From positions 1 to 60,960 of the forward strand of contig DASXFZ010000058.1 in the NCBI GenBank assembly GCA_036489315.1: a stretch of DNA of 60,960 bases, in the 5' to 3' direction. The notes beneath the pieces were generated by a model. It was not told the origin of the DNA. It searched no databases and saw only the letters and a program-made list of their open reading frames with translations. Both the position numbers and the translations under genes were made by a program. How positions within the stretch are numbered: the first letter of the stretch is position 1; each line of letters begins with the position of its first letter. Shown here one piece after another: positions 26,409 to 42,752 of the stretch. This stretch comes from Candidatus Cybelea sp. Lineage in GTDB: Bacteria > Vulcanimicrobiota > Vulcanimicrobiia > Vulcanimicrobiales > Vulcanimicrobiaceae.

Positions 26409-27059
26409 CTATTGCCCCTCGGCCGGCGTGGGCTCGGCGCCGATGACTTCCGGCTGAACTTCTTCCGACGGGCTCGCCGCTTCTTCGAGATCCTGCGCGG
26501 TGCGCGAGGGCTCGATCGAGACGATCACGGTCTCGGGGGCGGTCAGCAGTTTGAAGCCCGGCGGGAGCGCGATGTCGCCGGCGGTGACGTGCTCGTGGAT
26601 ACCGAGCGGCGTTACGTCGACCTCGAGATGCTCGGGTATCTTGTTGGCCGGCCCTTCGATCTCGATCTCGTGGACGATAACGTCCATGACGCCGCCCATG
26701 TTCTTGACGCCGTCGGCGACGCCGACGGTCACGATACCGAGCTTCGCGCCGATCGTCTCGTCCGCCGAGACTCGCTGCAGGTCGGCGTGAACGATGCGTC
26801 TGGTTACCGGGTGGGTCTGTACGACGCGGACCATCGCGGTCTGTTTTTTGCTTCCATCGACCAGCGTGATGATCGCGTTGCGGCCGCTTTGGTGAAGCAG
26901 TTCGCCGAACGCGCGGGCGTCTAGGGCGATGTGATCGGGAACGCTTCCATGGCCGTAGACGACGGCTGGGATCTTGCCGTGCGAGCGCAGCGCGTGGGCC
27001 CCCGTCGTACCGAGTTTCGAGCGGGGCTCGATGGAGAGTGTCAGGTCTTTGCTAGCCAC
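26409..27059 (-). CDS. rplY: 50S ribosomal protein L25 / general stress protein Ctc
   Basis: A 216-residue long-form L25 (TL5/Ctc type) that binds 5S rRNA. The N-terminal L25 domain includes LRSHGKIPAVVYGHG and the C-terminal beta domain includes PLGIHEHVTAGDIALPPGFK. It ends in an acidic tail (EEAASPSEEVQPEVIGAEPT). GTG 27059 was chosen because AGAAGGA lies a few bases upstream and the protein then begins ASKDLTLSIEPR. It sits between prs and pth on one strand, the common prs-ctc-pth order, and its stop codon abuts the pth CTG start. Confidence 0.93.
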   Translation of the reverse strand: MASKDLTLSIEPRSKLGTTGAHALRSHGKIPAVVYGHGSVPDHIALDARAFGELLHQSGRNAIITLVDGSKKQTAMVRVVQTHPVTRRIVHADLQRVSADETIGAKLGIVTVGVADGVKNMGGVMDVIVHEIEIEGPANKIPEHLEVDVTPLGIHEHVTAGDIALPPGFKLLTAPETVIVSIEPSRTAQDLEEAASPSEEVQPEVIGAEPTPAEGQ

Positions 27060-27069
27060 GATGTCCTTC

Positions 27070-28083
27070 TTAGAATACGCCGACGGCCTCTGGTGCCGGC
27101 GGCGCAACGGTACTGACGGTTTCGTCGCCTGCAAAGAGCTCCGAGACCGAGCGATTGGTGATGATTCGGTTGATTGCGTCGGCAAAGACCTGCGCGATCG
27201 AGAGCTGCACGAACTTCGGGTGATTCGTTCCTTTGGAGAAGGGGATCGTGTTCGTAAAGAGCACCCGTTCGATCTCCGACTGCTCGAGCTGCTCGACCGC
27301 TTCCCCGGCGAAGATGCCGTGCGAGGCGACGGTATATACTTTGGTCGCACCCCTCGCTTTGATCGCTCCAGCCGCCTTAGCCAGCGTGCCGCCGGTCGAG
27401 ATCATATCGTCGACGACGACCGCGACCTTGCCGGAAACGTCGCCGACGATATCGGTGACCTCGGCGATATCTGGCTCCGGGCGACGCTTAAAGACGATCG
27501 CCAGCGAACTATTGAGCCGCTTTGCAAAGAGCTCGGCCCGGTGCACGCCGCCGGCGTCGGGGGAGACGATGACGATCTTGTCGTCGCAAAGGCCTTCTTT
27601 TTTGAGGTAGTTGCAGAGCACGGGCATCGCCATCAGGTTATCGACCGGTATGTCGAAGAAACCCTGAATCTGAGCGGCGTGCAGATCCATCGTGACGATC
27701 CGGCGGGCGCCGGTCACCTTCAGCAAGTTTGCGACGACCTTGGCCGAGATCGGCTCCCGTCCTTTGGTTTTTTTGTCTTGCTTTGCGTACCCGTAGTAGG
27801 GAATCACGGCGGTGATCCGGGCGGCTGAGGCTCGGCGCAGCGCATCGACCATCAGCAGCAGCTCCATCAGCGCGTCGTTGACGCCCTTGCCGTTGGGCGA
27901 TTTGCAGATCGACTGGACGACGAAAACCTCGGACCCGCGAACGTTCTCGCCGATCTCGACCCGAGTCTCTTCGTTTCTGAACTCGGAGACCAGCGCCTTA
28001 CCGACGTGCAGCCGTAGCCGCTTGGCGATCTCTTCGGCCAGCTGTGGATTGGAGTTCCCACAGAACAGAAGCGGATTCTGCAC
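27070..28083 (-). CDS. prs: ribose-phosphate pyrophosphokinase
   Basis: A 337-residue class-I PRPP synthetase that turns ribose 5-phosphate and ATP into PRPP for nucleotide, histidine and tryptophan synthesis. Diagnostic segments are the N-terminal LLFCGNSNPQLAEEIAKRL, the flexible-loop motif PYYGYAKQDKKTKGREPISA, DLHAAQIQGFFDIPVDNL, and the PRPP loop VVVDDMISTGGTLAKAA. It starts with GTG 28083. The C-terminal tail beyond SVSELF is somewhat long and proline-rich. It heads the prs-rplY-pth operon and is divergent from uvrB. Confidence 0.96.
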   Translation of the reverse strand: MQNPLLFCGNSNPQLAEEIAKRLRLHVGKALVSEFRNEETRVEIGENVRGSEVFVVQSICKSPNGKGVNDALMELLLMVDALRRASAARITAVIPYYGYAKQDKKTKGREPISAKVVANLLKVTGARRIVTMDLHAAQIQGFFDIPVDNLMAMPVLCNYLKKEGLCDDKIVIVSPDAGGVHRAELFAKRLNSSLAIVFKRRPEPDIAEVTDIVGDVSGKVAVVVDDMISTGGTLAKAAGAIKARGATKVYTVASHGIFAGEAVEQLEQSEIERVLFTNTIPFSKGTNHPKFVQLSIAQVFADAINRIITNRSVSELFAGDETVSTVAPPAPEAVGVF

Positions 28084-28141
28084 GAAGGGGACGTTCGCCC
28101 AGTGAATCGTTCCGCCCTCGAAGGCGGTTTGAGCTATCGCA

Positions 28142-30187
28142 GTGGCTCAAGAATTCACGCTCGTTTCACCCTTCTCGCTGGCCGGCGACCAACCCAAGGC
28201 GACCGACTCCCTGGCGCAGGGGCTCGTGCGCGGTGACCGCACGCAGACCCTCCTCGGGGTGACCGGCAGCGGCAAGACGATGGCGATGGCGCGCACGATC
28301 GAGCTCGTGCAGAAACCGACGCTCGTGCTCTGCCACAATAAGACGCTCGCCGCCCAGCTCTGCGCCGAGTTTCGCGAGTTCTTTCCGAAGAACGCCGTAG
28401 AGTACTTCGTTTCGTACTTCGACTACTATCAACCCGAGGCGTACGTCCCCTCGACCGATACCTATATCGAGAAGGATAGCTCGATCAACGACGAGATCGA
28501 ACGTCTGCGCCACTCGGCGACGCAATCGCTGCTGACCCGGCGGGATACGCTGATCGTGGCCTCGGTCTCGTGCATCTTCGGCCTGGGCTCGCCCTCGGAT
28601 TACGTGGAGATGTCCGCACGCATCCGGGTCGGGGAGGAAATCGACCGCGATGCTTTCTTGAGAAAGCTCGTGGATATGCAGTACCGGCGCAACGACATCA
28701 ATCTCGTGCGCGGGACGTTTCGCGTGCGCGGGGATACCCTCGAGTTCGTCGGCGTCGACGAAGAGCTGGTTCATCGCATCGGCTTCTTCGGCGATGAGAT
28801 CGAGTCGATCAACGTCGTCAACCTGCTTACGGGAGAGTATCTCGAGAGTAAAGACGAGGTGCTGATTTTCCCCGCAAAGCACTTCATAACGCCTGAAGAG
28901 AAGCTTCAGCGCGCGATCGGGTCGATCGAAACAGAGCTCGACGAGCGTCTGGCCTACTTCAAGCGGCACGGCAGGCTTTTGGAGGCGCAGCGCCTCGAGA
29001 TGCGCACCCGCTACGACCTCGACATGCTGCGCGAGGTCGGGTACTGCAACGGAATCGAGAACTACTCGCGTCACCTCACCGGGCGCGAGGCCGGCTCGAC
29101 TCCCTGGTGCTTGATCGACTTTTTCCCGAAAGACTGGCTGCTCTTCGTCGACGAATCGCACGTGACGCTGCCGCAGGTCCACGGGATGTTTGCCGGCGAC
29201 CGGTCGCGTAAGGAGGTTTTGGTCGAGCACGGATTCCGGCTGCCCAGTGCGCTCGACAATCGGCCGCTCACATACGCGGAATTCGACGATCACATCGTGC
29301 AGGCCGTCTACGTTTCGGCGACGCCGGGAACCTATGAAATCGGGCACAGCAGCCAGGTCGTCGAGATGATCATTCGCCCGACGGGCCTGGTCGATCCCGA
29401 AGTCGAGGTGCGCCCGACCCGCAATCAAGTCGACGACTTAATGGAAGAGATCCACCTGCGGGCGGCTCGTCAGGAGCGCGTGCTGGTAACGACGCTGACA
29501 AAGAAGATGGCCGAGGACCTTACCGACTTCCTCATCGAGAATGGACTGCGCGTCCGCTACCTTCACAGCGAGGTCGACACGCTCGAGCGCGTCGCGATTC
29601 TGCGCGACCTGCGAGCCGGCGTCTTCGACGTGCTCGTCGGCATCAATCTGCTGCGCGAAGGTCTGGATTTGCCGGAAGTCTCGCTCGTCGGTATCCTCGA
29701 CGCCGATAAAGAGGGGTACCTTCGAAGCGGTACGTCGCTCATTCAAACGATCGGCCGCGCCTCGCGCAACGTCGAGGGCAAGGTGATCATGTACGCCGAC
29801 GTCGTTACCGAGTCGATGGCGCGCGCGATCGGCGAAACGCGCCGGCGGCGAGAGATGCAGGTGGCCTACAATAGCGAGCACGGGATCGAGCCGAAGTCGG
29901 TGCGAAAGGAGATCCACGACATCCTCAGCATGATCGGCGCGACCCGTGAGGATGCCGCCAAGCTCAAGCTGGACAAAGTTCCGCGCGACGTCGCACTCAA
30001 GATGTCACGGGACTTGGAACGAAAAATGCGCGAAGCCGCCGCGAGCCTAGAGTTCGAGAAGGCGGCCGCTCTGCGCGACGAGCTGATCGAGTTGCGCAAG
30101 CAGATCGGCGGAAACGAAGGAGTCCTCTTCGGCGGCAAGGCTCCGAAGATCTTCGACAAGGCCTTGGCCGAACTCGTCGGTAATTAA
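28142..30187 (+). CDS. uvrB: UvrABC system protein B
   Basis: This 681-residue helicase-like protein verifies DNA damage and loads UvrC in nucleotide-excision repair. Walker A is GVTGSGKT (39-46). The beta-hairpin region [20 protein letters not shown] is present, as are [10 protein letters not shown], the helicase motif [19 protein letters not shown] and [10 protein letters not shown]. The C-terminal UVR motif [19 protein letters not shown] binds UvrA and UvrC. Start GTG 28142 gives the usual [18 protein letters not shown] beginning. It is divergent from prs, and uvrA lies downstream on the same strand after three small genes. Confidence 0.97.
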   Translation: MAQEFTLVSPFSLAGDQPKATDSLAQGLVRGDRTQTLLGVTGSGKTMAMARTIELVQKPTLVLCHNKTLAAQLCAEFREFFPKNAVEYFVSYFDYYQPEAYVPSTDTYIEKDSSINDEIERLRHSATQSLLTRRDTLIVASVSCIFGLGSPSDYVEMSARIRVGEEIDRDAFLRKLVDMQYRRNDINLVRGTFRVRGDTLEFVGVDEELVHRIGFFGDEIESINVVNLLTGEYLESKDEVLIFPAKHFITPEEKLQRAIGSIETELDERLAYFKRHGRLLEAQRLEMRTRYDLDMLREVGYCNGIENYSRHLTGREAGSTPWCLIDFFPKDWLLFVDESHVTLPQVHGMFAGDRSRKEVLVEHGFRLPSALDNRPLTYAEFDDHIVQAVYVSATPGTYEIGHSSQVVEMIIRPTGLVDPEVEVRPTRNQVDDLMEEIHLRAARQERVLVTTLTKKMAEDLTDFLIENGLRVRYLHSEVDTLERVAILRDLRAGVFDVLVGINLLREGLDLPEVSLVGILDADKEGYLRSGTSLIQTIGRASRNVEGKVIMYADVVTESMARAIGETRRRREMQVAYNSEHGIEPKSVRKEIHDILSMIGATREDAAKLKLDKVPRDVALKMSRDLERKMREAAASLEFEKAAALRDELIELRKQIGGNEGVLFGGKAPKIFDKALAELVGN

Positions 30188-30215
30188 GGGAGCCTCTGGT
30201 CGATCGGAGGTTCCT
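30188..30215 (+). promoter_or_regulatory. hairpin overlapping the ribosome-binding site of the DUF4239 gene
   Basis: Nine bases GGGAGCCTC (30188-30196) can pair with GAGGTTCCT (30207-30215), including two G-U pairs, leaving a 10-base loop. The second arm includes most of GGAGG (30206-30210), the only Shine-Dalgarno-like sequence before TTG 30222. No U-tract follows, so this is a poor terminator. A structure limiting translation of the next gene after uvrB is possible. Confidence 0.35.
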
Positions 30216-30221
30216 CTCAGC

Positions 30222-31019
30222 TTGACGGTTTTGACTCGTACCATCCTCAACATTCCCGAAGCACTCGGGGAGCTCGCGGTCATCGTCATCGTCGTCGCCT
30301 GCTTCGTCGGCGTTCACGCAGCCCTGCAGCGCCTCCTCAAGAGCGAAGTCTTACGGCGTCACAACGACGTGGCCGGCTACCTCTTTTCAGCCGTCGGCGT
30401 GCTCTATGCGGTCCTGCTGGGGTTCGTCGTCGTGGTAGTTTGGGAAAAGTACGATGGGACGATTGCCAACGTCCAAGAGGAAGTCGATGCCGCCGGCGAC
30501 CTGTATCACGTCGTGGACGGATTTCCGGATACGCTCCGCACGCGGATTAGGACCGATCTGACGAAGTACGCGCAGACCGTGATTGCGATCGAGTGGCCCG
30601 CGATGGGGCGCAACCAAGTCGTCCCCGATACGGGCTCGAAGCTGATCGAGGATGCGGCATATGCCGTAAATACGTACTCGCCGCGCGACCAGCGCGGGTA
30701 TAATGCTCAGCAAGCCTCGATCGGCAACGAACAGCGTCTCTTCGATGCCAGGCGCCAGCGCTTAGTACGCGCAGAGCCGGCGGTCCCAGGCATATTGTGG
30801 TTCGCGCTGGTCGCGGGGGCGCTCGCGATGGTCTCTTTCTGCTATATATTCGGCGTCGAGAACCGGCCCGCTCAGCTCTTGATGACCGCAATCCTCGTCG
30901 GCCTCATCGCGATACTTTTCGTCGTCGTCGCCGAGTTCGCCGGACCCTTCTCAGGCTCGGTCATGGTCTCGTCGGAGGGCTGGAGCTTCCTCGCGGAACG
31001 CCTGCCTTACATCCAATAA
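30222..31019 (+). CDS. DUF4239 membrane protein
   Basis: A 265-residue integral membrane protein of the DUF4239 (bestrophin-like domain) family. Four hydrophobic segments are seen, about residues 15-35, 50-75 (VGVLYAVLLGFVVVVVWEKY, the family signature), 192-212 and 220-243. A helical loop between the pairs carries AGDLYHVVDGFPDTLR, and a short tail (SSEGWSFLAERL) ends the protein. The start TTG 30222 lies close to the uvrB stop with a GGAGG 11 bases upstream; an in-frame TTG nine bases later is an alternative. The function is unknown. Confidence 0.75.
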   Translation: MTVLTRTILNIPEALGELAVIVIVVACFVGVHAALQRLLKSEVLRRHNDVAGYLFSAVGVLYAVLLGFVVVVVWEKYDGTIANVQEEVDAAGDLYHVVDGFPDTLRTRIRTDLTKYAQTVIAIEWPAMGRNQVVPDTGSKLIEDAAYAVNTYSPRDQRGYNAQQASIGNEQRLFDARRQRLVRAEPAVPGILWFALVAGALAMVSFCYIFGVENRPAQLLMTAILVGLIAILFVVVAEFAGPFSGSVMVSSEGWSFLAERLPYIQ

Positions 31020-31036
31020 AAAAAAAGGAGCTCACC

Positions 31037-31510
31037 ATGATACGCTCACCGCTTAGTCTCCTCGTCCTTTTAGCGGGCACCATTGCCGCCGCTCACACAC
31101 CTCCCGGCTCCGCGCCTGTCGGCCAGCCGGGCAACGGCCCGGTCGCGCCGCCGCCACCGCCGCCGCCCATGAGCCAACCCGCGAGCGCGGCGCCGACCCC
31201 GACGCCCAATCCAGCAATGATCGCCCAGGCAAAGTCGATCTTCACCCAGTTGCAAGGCGGAACGGTCGACCGCTCGCTGCTCGAACCCACGATGAGTTCG
31301 GCGCTGACCGATGACAAGCTGTCCGCGCTCAAGGGCAGCATCGGAAGTCTCGGTGCGCCCGTTACGTTCGACCAGCAGAACGCCGGGCTGCAGGGCGACC
31401 TGACGTATGCCGTGTACTTGCTGACCTTCAAAGACGGCACGAAACTGCAGCTGCTCGACGTCGTCGACAAGCAGGGAAAGATCGCCGGCCTAAAGCTCAC
31501 GCCGCCGTAA
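31037..31510 (+). CDS. secreted protein with proline-rich linker and NTF2-like domain
   Basis: This 157-residue protein starts at ATG 31037, with AAGGAG six bases upstream. A signal peptide (residues 1-19) is followed by a low-complexity proline/alanine linker containing seven prolines in a row (about 22-60). A domain of about 95 residues follows, with VDRSLLEPTMSSALTDDKLS, YAVYLLTFKDGTKLQLLDVV and GKIAGLKLTPP. This strongly resembles the secreted DUF3887/NTF2-like fold that accompanies serine hydrolases. It is probably periplasmic. The function is unknown. Confidence 0.6.
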   Translation: MIRSPLSLLVLLAGTIAAAHTPPGSAPVGQPGNGPVAPPPPPPPMSQPASAAPTPTPNPAMIAQAKSIFTQLQGGTVDRSLLEPTMSSALTDDKLSALKGSIGSLGAPVTFDQQNAGLQGDLTYAVYLLTFKDGTKLQLLDVVDKQGKIAGLKLTPP

Positions 31511-31530
31511 ATAGGAAACCGCTTCACGAT

Positions 31531-32259
31531 ATGCGACGCATCGATCTCGTGCTGTTCGACCTCGACGATACGCTGCACGACGATACGTTTGCCTATCAAA
31601 GCGCCGCCGAGGAGGTAGCCCGCGAGGTTGCGGCCGAGCACGGCGTCGACGCGCTCGCGCTCAAGGCGGCGTACGTCGCCGAGGCAGAGGGATTTTGGCA
31701 GCGCCTCTCGCCGGCGGATCTGAAGGTCAAGCTCTCGCGCGTTCGCGCGAGCATGTGGCAGAATGCCCTCGAAAGCGTCGGCGTCGCGAGCCCCGAGGTC
31801 GCCGAACAAAGCGCCGAGCGGTACAACGCCTATCGCTCGAAGTACTACACGCTCTTTCCGGGCGCCGTCGAACTCTTAAAAGCGCTGCGCGAGCGCGGCA
31901 TGAAGCTCGGGATCGTGACCAACGGTCTCTCGGAGACTCATCGCGAGAAGATTGCGCTGCTTCGCATCAGCGAATTCTTCGACGCGATCTTCCTCGCCGA
32001 CGAAGTCGGCATGATCAAGCCCGACCCGCTCCTGTTCGCCCACGCCTGCCGAACGCTCGGTGGGGCGCCGGCGCACTCGGCGATGGTCGGCGATCGCTAC
32101 GACCGGGATATTCGCGGCGCCCTCGAGGCCGGGCTCTTTACCGTTTGGCTCAACGTGCGCGACGAGGAGCTTCCTGCGGGTGCGCGGCCGGCCGACGCAA
32201 CCTGCAGTACGATCGGCGACGTTGGCCGCATACTTCTGCTCTCCGGCAGTGTCTGGTAG
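31531..32259 (+). CDS. HAD-superfamily hydrolase (YjjG-like)
   Basis: A 242-residue HAD-IA phosphatase. Motif I is [12 protein letters not shown] with the nucleophile aspartate near residue 10, followed by a helical cap. Motif II is LGIVTNGLS, motif III the lysine in GMIKPDP, and motif [19 protein letters not shown]. Closest in pattern to YjjG/YfnB nucleotidases, but the substrate is not determined. It ends five bases before uvrA and is probably co-transcribed with uvrA-ligA-trp. Confidence 0.85.
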   Translation: MRRIDLVLFDLDDTLHDDTFAYQSAAEEVAREVAAEHGVDALALKAAYVAEAEGFWQRLSPADLKVKLSRVRASMWQNALESVGVASPEVAEQSAERYNAYRSKYYTLFPGAVELLKALRERGMKLGIVTNGLSETHREKIALLRISEFFDAIFLADEVGMIKPDPLLFAHACRTLGGAPAHSAMVGDRYDRDIRGALEAGLFTVWLNVRDEELPAGARPADATCSTIGDVGRILLLSGSVW

Positions 32260-32264
32260 ATAAC

Positions 32265-38596
<6,332 letters not shown>

Positions 38597-38600
<4 letters not shown>

Positions 38601-39187
38601 CGGCGCGGCGGGTGCTGTTCGTCGATAACTACGACAGCTTCAGCTACAACGTCGTGCACCTGCTGGCGTCGCGCAACGCGTCCCCCGACGTCGTGCTGAA
38701 CGACGATTCTCACTTGACGCGCGAACTGCTCGAACGCTACGACGCGCTGGTCGTCGGGCCCGGTCCCGGGCGGCCGGAGCACGCGCCAAAGATGATGGCC
38801 GTGCTGCGTGCGGCGATCGAGCGCAAGATGCCGGTGCTCGGCGTCTGCTTGGGACTGCAGGCGATCGGCGAGGCGCTCGGCGCGACCGTAACGCACGCTC
38901 CGCGGTTGATGCACGGCAAAACCTCGCAGATCGCGCACGACGGCAGCGGCCTCTTCGCCGGCCTTGCTTCGCCGCTGGTCGCGACCCGCTATCATTCGCT
39001 CTGTCTCGAGCCCTCGACGATTCCCGGCGTGCTGCGCGTCAACGCGCGCAGCGAGGACGGCGTCGTGCAAGGCGTCGCGCATCGCGGCCTGCCCGTCCAC
39101 GGCGTTCAATTCCACCCCGAATCGGTGCTCAGCGAGAGCGGCGAAGCGATCGTCGAAAACTTCTTTCGCCAACCCTTGTCGCGATGA
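38597..39187 (+). CDS. trpG: anthranilate synthase component II (glutamine amidotransferase)
   Basis: This 196-residue class-I glutamine amidotransferase supplies ammonia to TrpE. FVDNYDSFSYNVVHLL is the family N-terminus, LGVCLGLQAIGEALG holds the nucleophile cysteine, and GVQFHPESVLSE the catalytic His-Glu pair. GTG 38597 overlaps the trpE stop codon, and the gene ends overlapping the trpD ATG. The same subunit could also serve PabB. Confidence 0.94.
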
Positions 39188-40200
39188 CCGGCTTTCCCCC
39201 GTTGCTGCGCCGCCTGCTCGGCGGCCAGAATCTCTCGGCCGACGAGGCGGCCTCCTTCGTCGGCGAGGTGATGGACGGAACCTACACTGCGGCGCAATCC
39301 GCAGCGGTGTTGACGGCACTGGCATACAAAGGTGAGAGCGTCGACGAGATCGTGGGTGCGGCTCGGGCGATGCGCGAGCGCAGCCTGCACGTCGAGCACG
39401 GCCTGCCGATGGTCGTCGACGTCGTCGGAACGGGCGGCGATCATGCCAATACCCTCAACATCTCCACGATGGCGGCGCTCGTCGTTGCGGCCACGGGAAT
39501 TCCGGTTGCCAAGCACGGCAATCGCGCTGCCTCGAGCGCGTGCGGGAGCGCCGACGTTCTCGAATCGGCCGGCTTTCCGATCGAAGTTGCGCCGGAGGTG
39601 GCGGCGCGGATGCTGCGAGAATCGGGCTTCACGTTTATGTTCGCGTCGCGCTACCATCCCGCGATGCGCATCGCCGCGGCGATTCGCCGCGAGCTTGGGG
39701 TACGGACGATCTTCAATCTGCTCGGCCCGCTGACCAATCCGGCGAGTGCGACGCATCTGGTCGTCGGCGTCGCGCGTGAAGAGCTCGTCGAACGGCTCGG
39801 CCCGGCGCTGCGAGCCCTCGGCGTGGTGCGCGGCGCCGTCGTACACGGCGCAAGCGGAATCGACGAGGTCGCCGGCGACGCACCGACGGCGATCTATTCC
39901 TTCGACGAAAACGGCTCGCGGCTGTGGCAGATCGAGCCGAGCGCCTTCGGAATAACCGCCCCGCTGAGCACTCCGGTCGGCGGTTCGGTCGAGCTTTGCC
40001 GCACTGCCTTCGTCGAGATACTGCAGGGAGCTGCGAGTGCGGCGGCCGACGTCGTCGCGCTCAACGCGGCCGTCGTGTTGGCGGTCGCCGGCGCCGAGAG
40101 CGAGCTGCCCGCGGCATTCGAGCGGTCGCGCGAGGTGCTGCGCAGCGGCGCCGCGTGGCGTACGTTCGAACGCGCGAAGGATGTCGGATCGCGTGCCTGA
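39184..40200 (+). CDS. trpD: anthranilate phosphoribosyltransferase
   Basis: A 338-residue enzyme joining anthranilate with PRPP. Key motifs are LTALAYKGESVDEIVGAARA, the PRPP-binding loop DVVGTGGDHANTLNISTMAA, KHGNRAASSACGSADVLE, RTIFNLLGPLTNPA and VHGASGIDEVAGD. The ATG overlaps the trpG stop. Codon use is like its neighbours. It is followed directly by trpF; the trpC gene usually found here is missing. Confidence 0.96.
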   Translation: MTGFPPLLRRLLGGQNLSADEAASFVGEVMDGTYTAAQSAAVLTALAYKGESVDEIVGAARAMRERSLHVEHGLPMVVDVVGTGGDHANTLNISTMAALVVAATGIPVAKHGNRAASSACGSADVLESAGFPIEVAPEVAARMLRESGFTFMFASRYHPAMRIAAAIRRELGVRTIFNLLGPLTNPASATHLVVGVAREELVERLGPALRALGVVRGAVVHGASGIDEVAGDAPTAIYSFDENGSRLWQIEPSAFGITAPLSTPVGGSVELCRTAFVEILQGAASAAADVVALNAAVVLAVAGAESELPAAFERSREVLRSGAAWRTFERAKDVGSRA

Positions 40201-40813
40201 CGCCTGGATCAAGTTCTGCGGCTGCACTTCGCTTGCCGACGTGGCGATGTCGCACGAAGCCGGCGCCGACGCGTTCGGAATGATCTTTGCGCCGTCGCCG
40301 CGGCGCATCGGCTTCGACGCGGCAGAGGAGATCGCGCGCCGGACGCCGGCCGGAATCTCGCCCGTCGCCGTTTTCGTAAACCCGGAGCGCGGCGAGGTCG
40401 AGAGCGTCCTCGAACTTTTCCCGGCCGCGTTGCTGCAGTTTTCGGGCGAGGAAACCCCCGATTTTGTCGGGCGGTACGGCGACCGCGCTATCAAGGCGAT
40501 CCACGTCGACGACCGCGCGATTCTAGTCGACGAGCGATGCGAACGCTATCCCGAGGCGCTGGTCCTCTTCGATGCCCGGCACGACGGTATGGCTGGGGGT
40601 ACCGGGCAGACCTTTGACTGGAAACAGGTCGTGGCAATCGCGGCCAAACGGCGCGTGGTGATCGCGGGCGGCTTGAGCGCCGAGAACGTTGCACAGTGCG
40701 TCGAGCGCGCCCACCCGTTCGGCGTCGACGTGCGTAACGGAATCGAGACCGGCGGCCGGAAGGATCCACAGAAGATGCGCGATTTCGTGCGAGCGGTTCG
40801 CGAAGCGAAATGA
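40181..40813 (+). CDS. trpF: phosphoribosylanthranilate isomerase
   Basis: A 210-residue TIM-barrel isomerase in tryptophan synthesis. The signature [20 protein letters not shown] contains the catalytic cysteine, [14 protein letters not shown] follows, and [18 protein letters not shown] holds the catalytic aspartate and phosphate-binding end. ATG 40181 overlaps trpD by 20 bp; GTG 40193 would also work and neither has an ideal ribosome-binding site. The stop overlaps the trpB ATG. The product of the next step requires trpC, which is not in this window. Confidence 0.94.
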   Translation: MSDRVPDAWIKFCGCTSLADVAMSHEAGADAFGMIFAPSPRRIGFDAAEEIARRTPAGISPVAVFVNPERGEVESVLELFPAALLQFSGEETPDFVGRYGDRAIKAIHVDDRAILVDERCERYPEALVLFDARHDGMAGGTGQTFDWKQVVAIAAKRRVVIAGGLSAENVAQCVERAHPFGVDVRNGIETGGRKDPQKMRDFVRAVREAK

Positions 40814-41973
40814 AGCCCGACTCGCGCGGGTACTTCGGCAAATTCGGCGGACGGTTCGTCCCTGAAGTATTGATCGCCGCCCTCGACGAGCTGGATAGCG
40901 CCGTGAACGAGGCTTTCGACGATCCCACCTTTTGGGACGAATACCACGCGGTCTTGCGCGATTTTGTCGGACGTCCCTCGCCGATGTATCGCTGCGAGCG
41001 CTACGTGGCCGATCTCTCGCCCGTTCCGCTGCTAATGAAGCGCGAAGACACCAATCACACGGGCGCGCACAAGATCAACAATACCGTGGGTCAGGCCCTG
41101 CTCGCGCGGCGGATGGGCAAGCGCCGGCTGCTCGCGGAAACCGGCGCAGGCCAGCACGGGGTCGCGACTGCGACGGTCGGCGCGAAGTTCGGCCTGCCCG
41201 TAGATGTTTATATGGGCGCGCGCGATATCGAGCGCCAAGCGCTCAACGTGTACGTTATGCGCTTGCTCGGCGCAGACGTTCACTGCGTGGAGAGCGGAAC
41301 GCAGACGCTCAAAGATGCAACCAACGAAGCCTTTCGCGTCTGGGCAGCTCGCGCCGGGGACACGTTTTACGTTATCGGCAGCGTCGTCGGCGCGCATCCG
41401 TACCCGTATATGGTGCGGGAACTGCAAAAGGTGATCGGCGTCGAGGCGCGCCGGCAAACGCTCGCGCGCTACGGACGCCTGCCGAGCGACGTGGTCGCTT
41501 GCGTCGGCGGCGGCAGCAACGCGATCGGAATCTTCTCCGGTTTCGTCGACGATCCGCAGGTCAAACTGTGGGGCGTCGAAGCGGGCGGCGAAGGCCTTGA
41601 AAGCGAGCACCACGCCGCCTCGCTGGGTGCGGGAAGCATCGGCGTGCTTCACGGCTCGCGTTCTTATCTGCTGCAGAGCGCGCAGGGTCAAGTGCGCGAA
41701 ACGCACTCGGTCAGCGCGGGCCTCGATTATCCGGGGGTCGGCCCCGAGCACGCGTTTTTCAAGGAGAGCGGACGTGCGACGTACCCGAGCGTCACCGATG
41801 CAGAAGCGATCGAGGCCTTCAAAGGCTTTGCGCGATCCGAAGGCATCGTACCGGCGCTCGAGAGTGCGCACGCGATCGCCTTCGCACGCAAACTCGCCGC
41901 GGAGCGCTCGAAAGACGACCTGATCCTGGTCAACTTGAGTGGACGCGGCGACAAAGACATCGGCCGGTGCTGA
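40810..41973 (+). CDS. trpB: tryptophan synthase beta chain
   Basis: A 387-residue PLP enzyme joining indole and serine to give tryptophan. The PLP lysine lies in [16 protein letters not shown] near residue 88, [12 protein letters not shown] and the phosphate-binding loop [12 protein letters not shown] are conserved, and [16 protein letters not shown] and NLSGRGDKD follow. This is the standard TrpB1 form of normal length. The start ATG 40810 overlaps trpF, and the gene overlaps trpA by seven bases. Confidence 0.97.
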   Translation: MKPDSRGYFGKFGGRFVPEVLIAALDELDSAVNEAFDDPTFWDEYHAVLRDFVGRPSPMYRCERYVADLSPVPLLMKREDTNHTGAHKINNTVGQALLARRMGKRRLLAETGAGQHGVATATVGAKFGLPVDVYMGARDIERQALNVYVMRLLGADVHCVESGTQTLKDATNEAFRVWAARAGDTFYVIGSVVGAHPYPYMVRELQKVIGVEARRQTLARYGRLPSDVVACVGGGSNAIGIFSGFVDDPQVKLWGVEAGGEGLESEHHAASLGAGSIGVLHGSRSYLLQSAQGQVRETHSVSAGLDYPGVGPEHAFFKESGRATYPSVTDAEAIEAFKGFARSEGIVPALESAHAIAFARKLAAERSKDDLILVNLSGRGDKDIGRC

Positions 41974-42752
41974 CGGCTGTTTTCGAGCGCGCGCGCAGCC
42001 AGCGGCGCTTGGCCTTCATACCGTACCTGATGGCGGGCGACCCGGATCTAGCGACGACGTCGCAGTTGATCGGCGCGTTGAGCGCGCAAGGCGCGGATCT
42101 GATCGAGCTGGGCGTACCCTACAGCGATCCGCTGGCCGACGGACCGACGATCGCCGCCGCCGCACAGCGAGCGCTGGGCAACCGCGTCGGTCTATCCGAC
42201 GTGCTGGCGCTGGCCAAGCAGTGCAGCGGCAACTCTGCGCCGATCGTGCTCTTCACGTATTATAATCCGGTCTACCAGTTTGGCGTGCAGCGTTTCGCCG
42301 CCGCGCTTGCCGATGCAGGCGTAGCCGGCGCGATCGTTCCCGACCTCGCACTCGAGGAGAGTGCAGAGCTGCGAGCGGCGCTGGCGGAGCAAGGGCGCGA
42401 AATGCCGCTGCTCGTGGCGCCTTCGACGCCGCCCGAACGCGCGCGCCGGATCGCCGAAGCCGCCGGCGGATTCGTTTACGTCGTTTCGCGCTTGGGCGTA
42501 ACCGGCGCGGGCAAGACTCCCGACTTCGCACCTTTGCGCGCACAAATTACGGCATTGCGAGAGCGGACGTCGAAGCCGCTCGCCGTCGGATTCGGCGTAA
42601 GCCGGACGGAGGACGTGCGCAGCGTCGCGGACGCCGACGGAGTGATCGTCGGCAGCGCGCTCATCGACCGGTACGCGGGCCTCTCGGGAACGCAAGCCGT
42701 CGAGCGCGTTGTGGATCTGGCCGCGGCGCTTATCGCGGCAACGCGTCGCTAA
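41967..42752 (+). CDS. trpA: tryptophan synthase alpha chain
   Basis: A 261-residue TIM barrel that cleaves indole-3-glycerol phosphate to indole for TrpB. The catalytic glutamate and aspartate regions are [20 protein letters not shown] and [36 protein letters not shown] and FGVSRTEDV complete the signature. It starts with GTG 41967, overlapping trpB. It is the last gene of the operon and its 3' end overlaps the convergent nnr gene by 23 bp, leaving no room for a separate terminator. Confidence 0.96.
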   Translation: MLTAVFERARSQRRLAFIPYLMAGDPDLATTSQLIGALSAQGADLIELGVPYSDPLADGPTIAAAAQRALGNRVGLSDVLALAKQCSGNSAPIVLFTYYNPVYQFGVQRFAAALADAGVAGAIVPDLALEESAELRAALAEQGREMPLLVAPSTPPERARRIAEAAGGFVYVVSRLGVTGAGKTPDFAPLRAQITALRERTSKPLAVGFGVSRTEDVRSVADADGVIVGSALIDRYAGLSGTQAVERVVDLAAALIAATRR

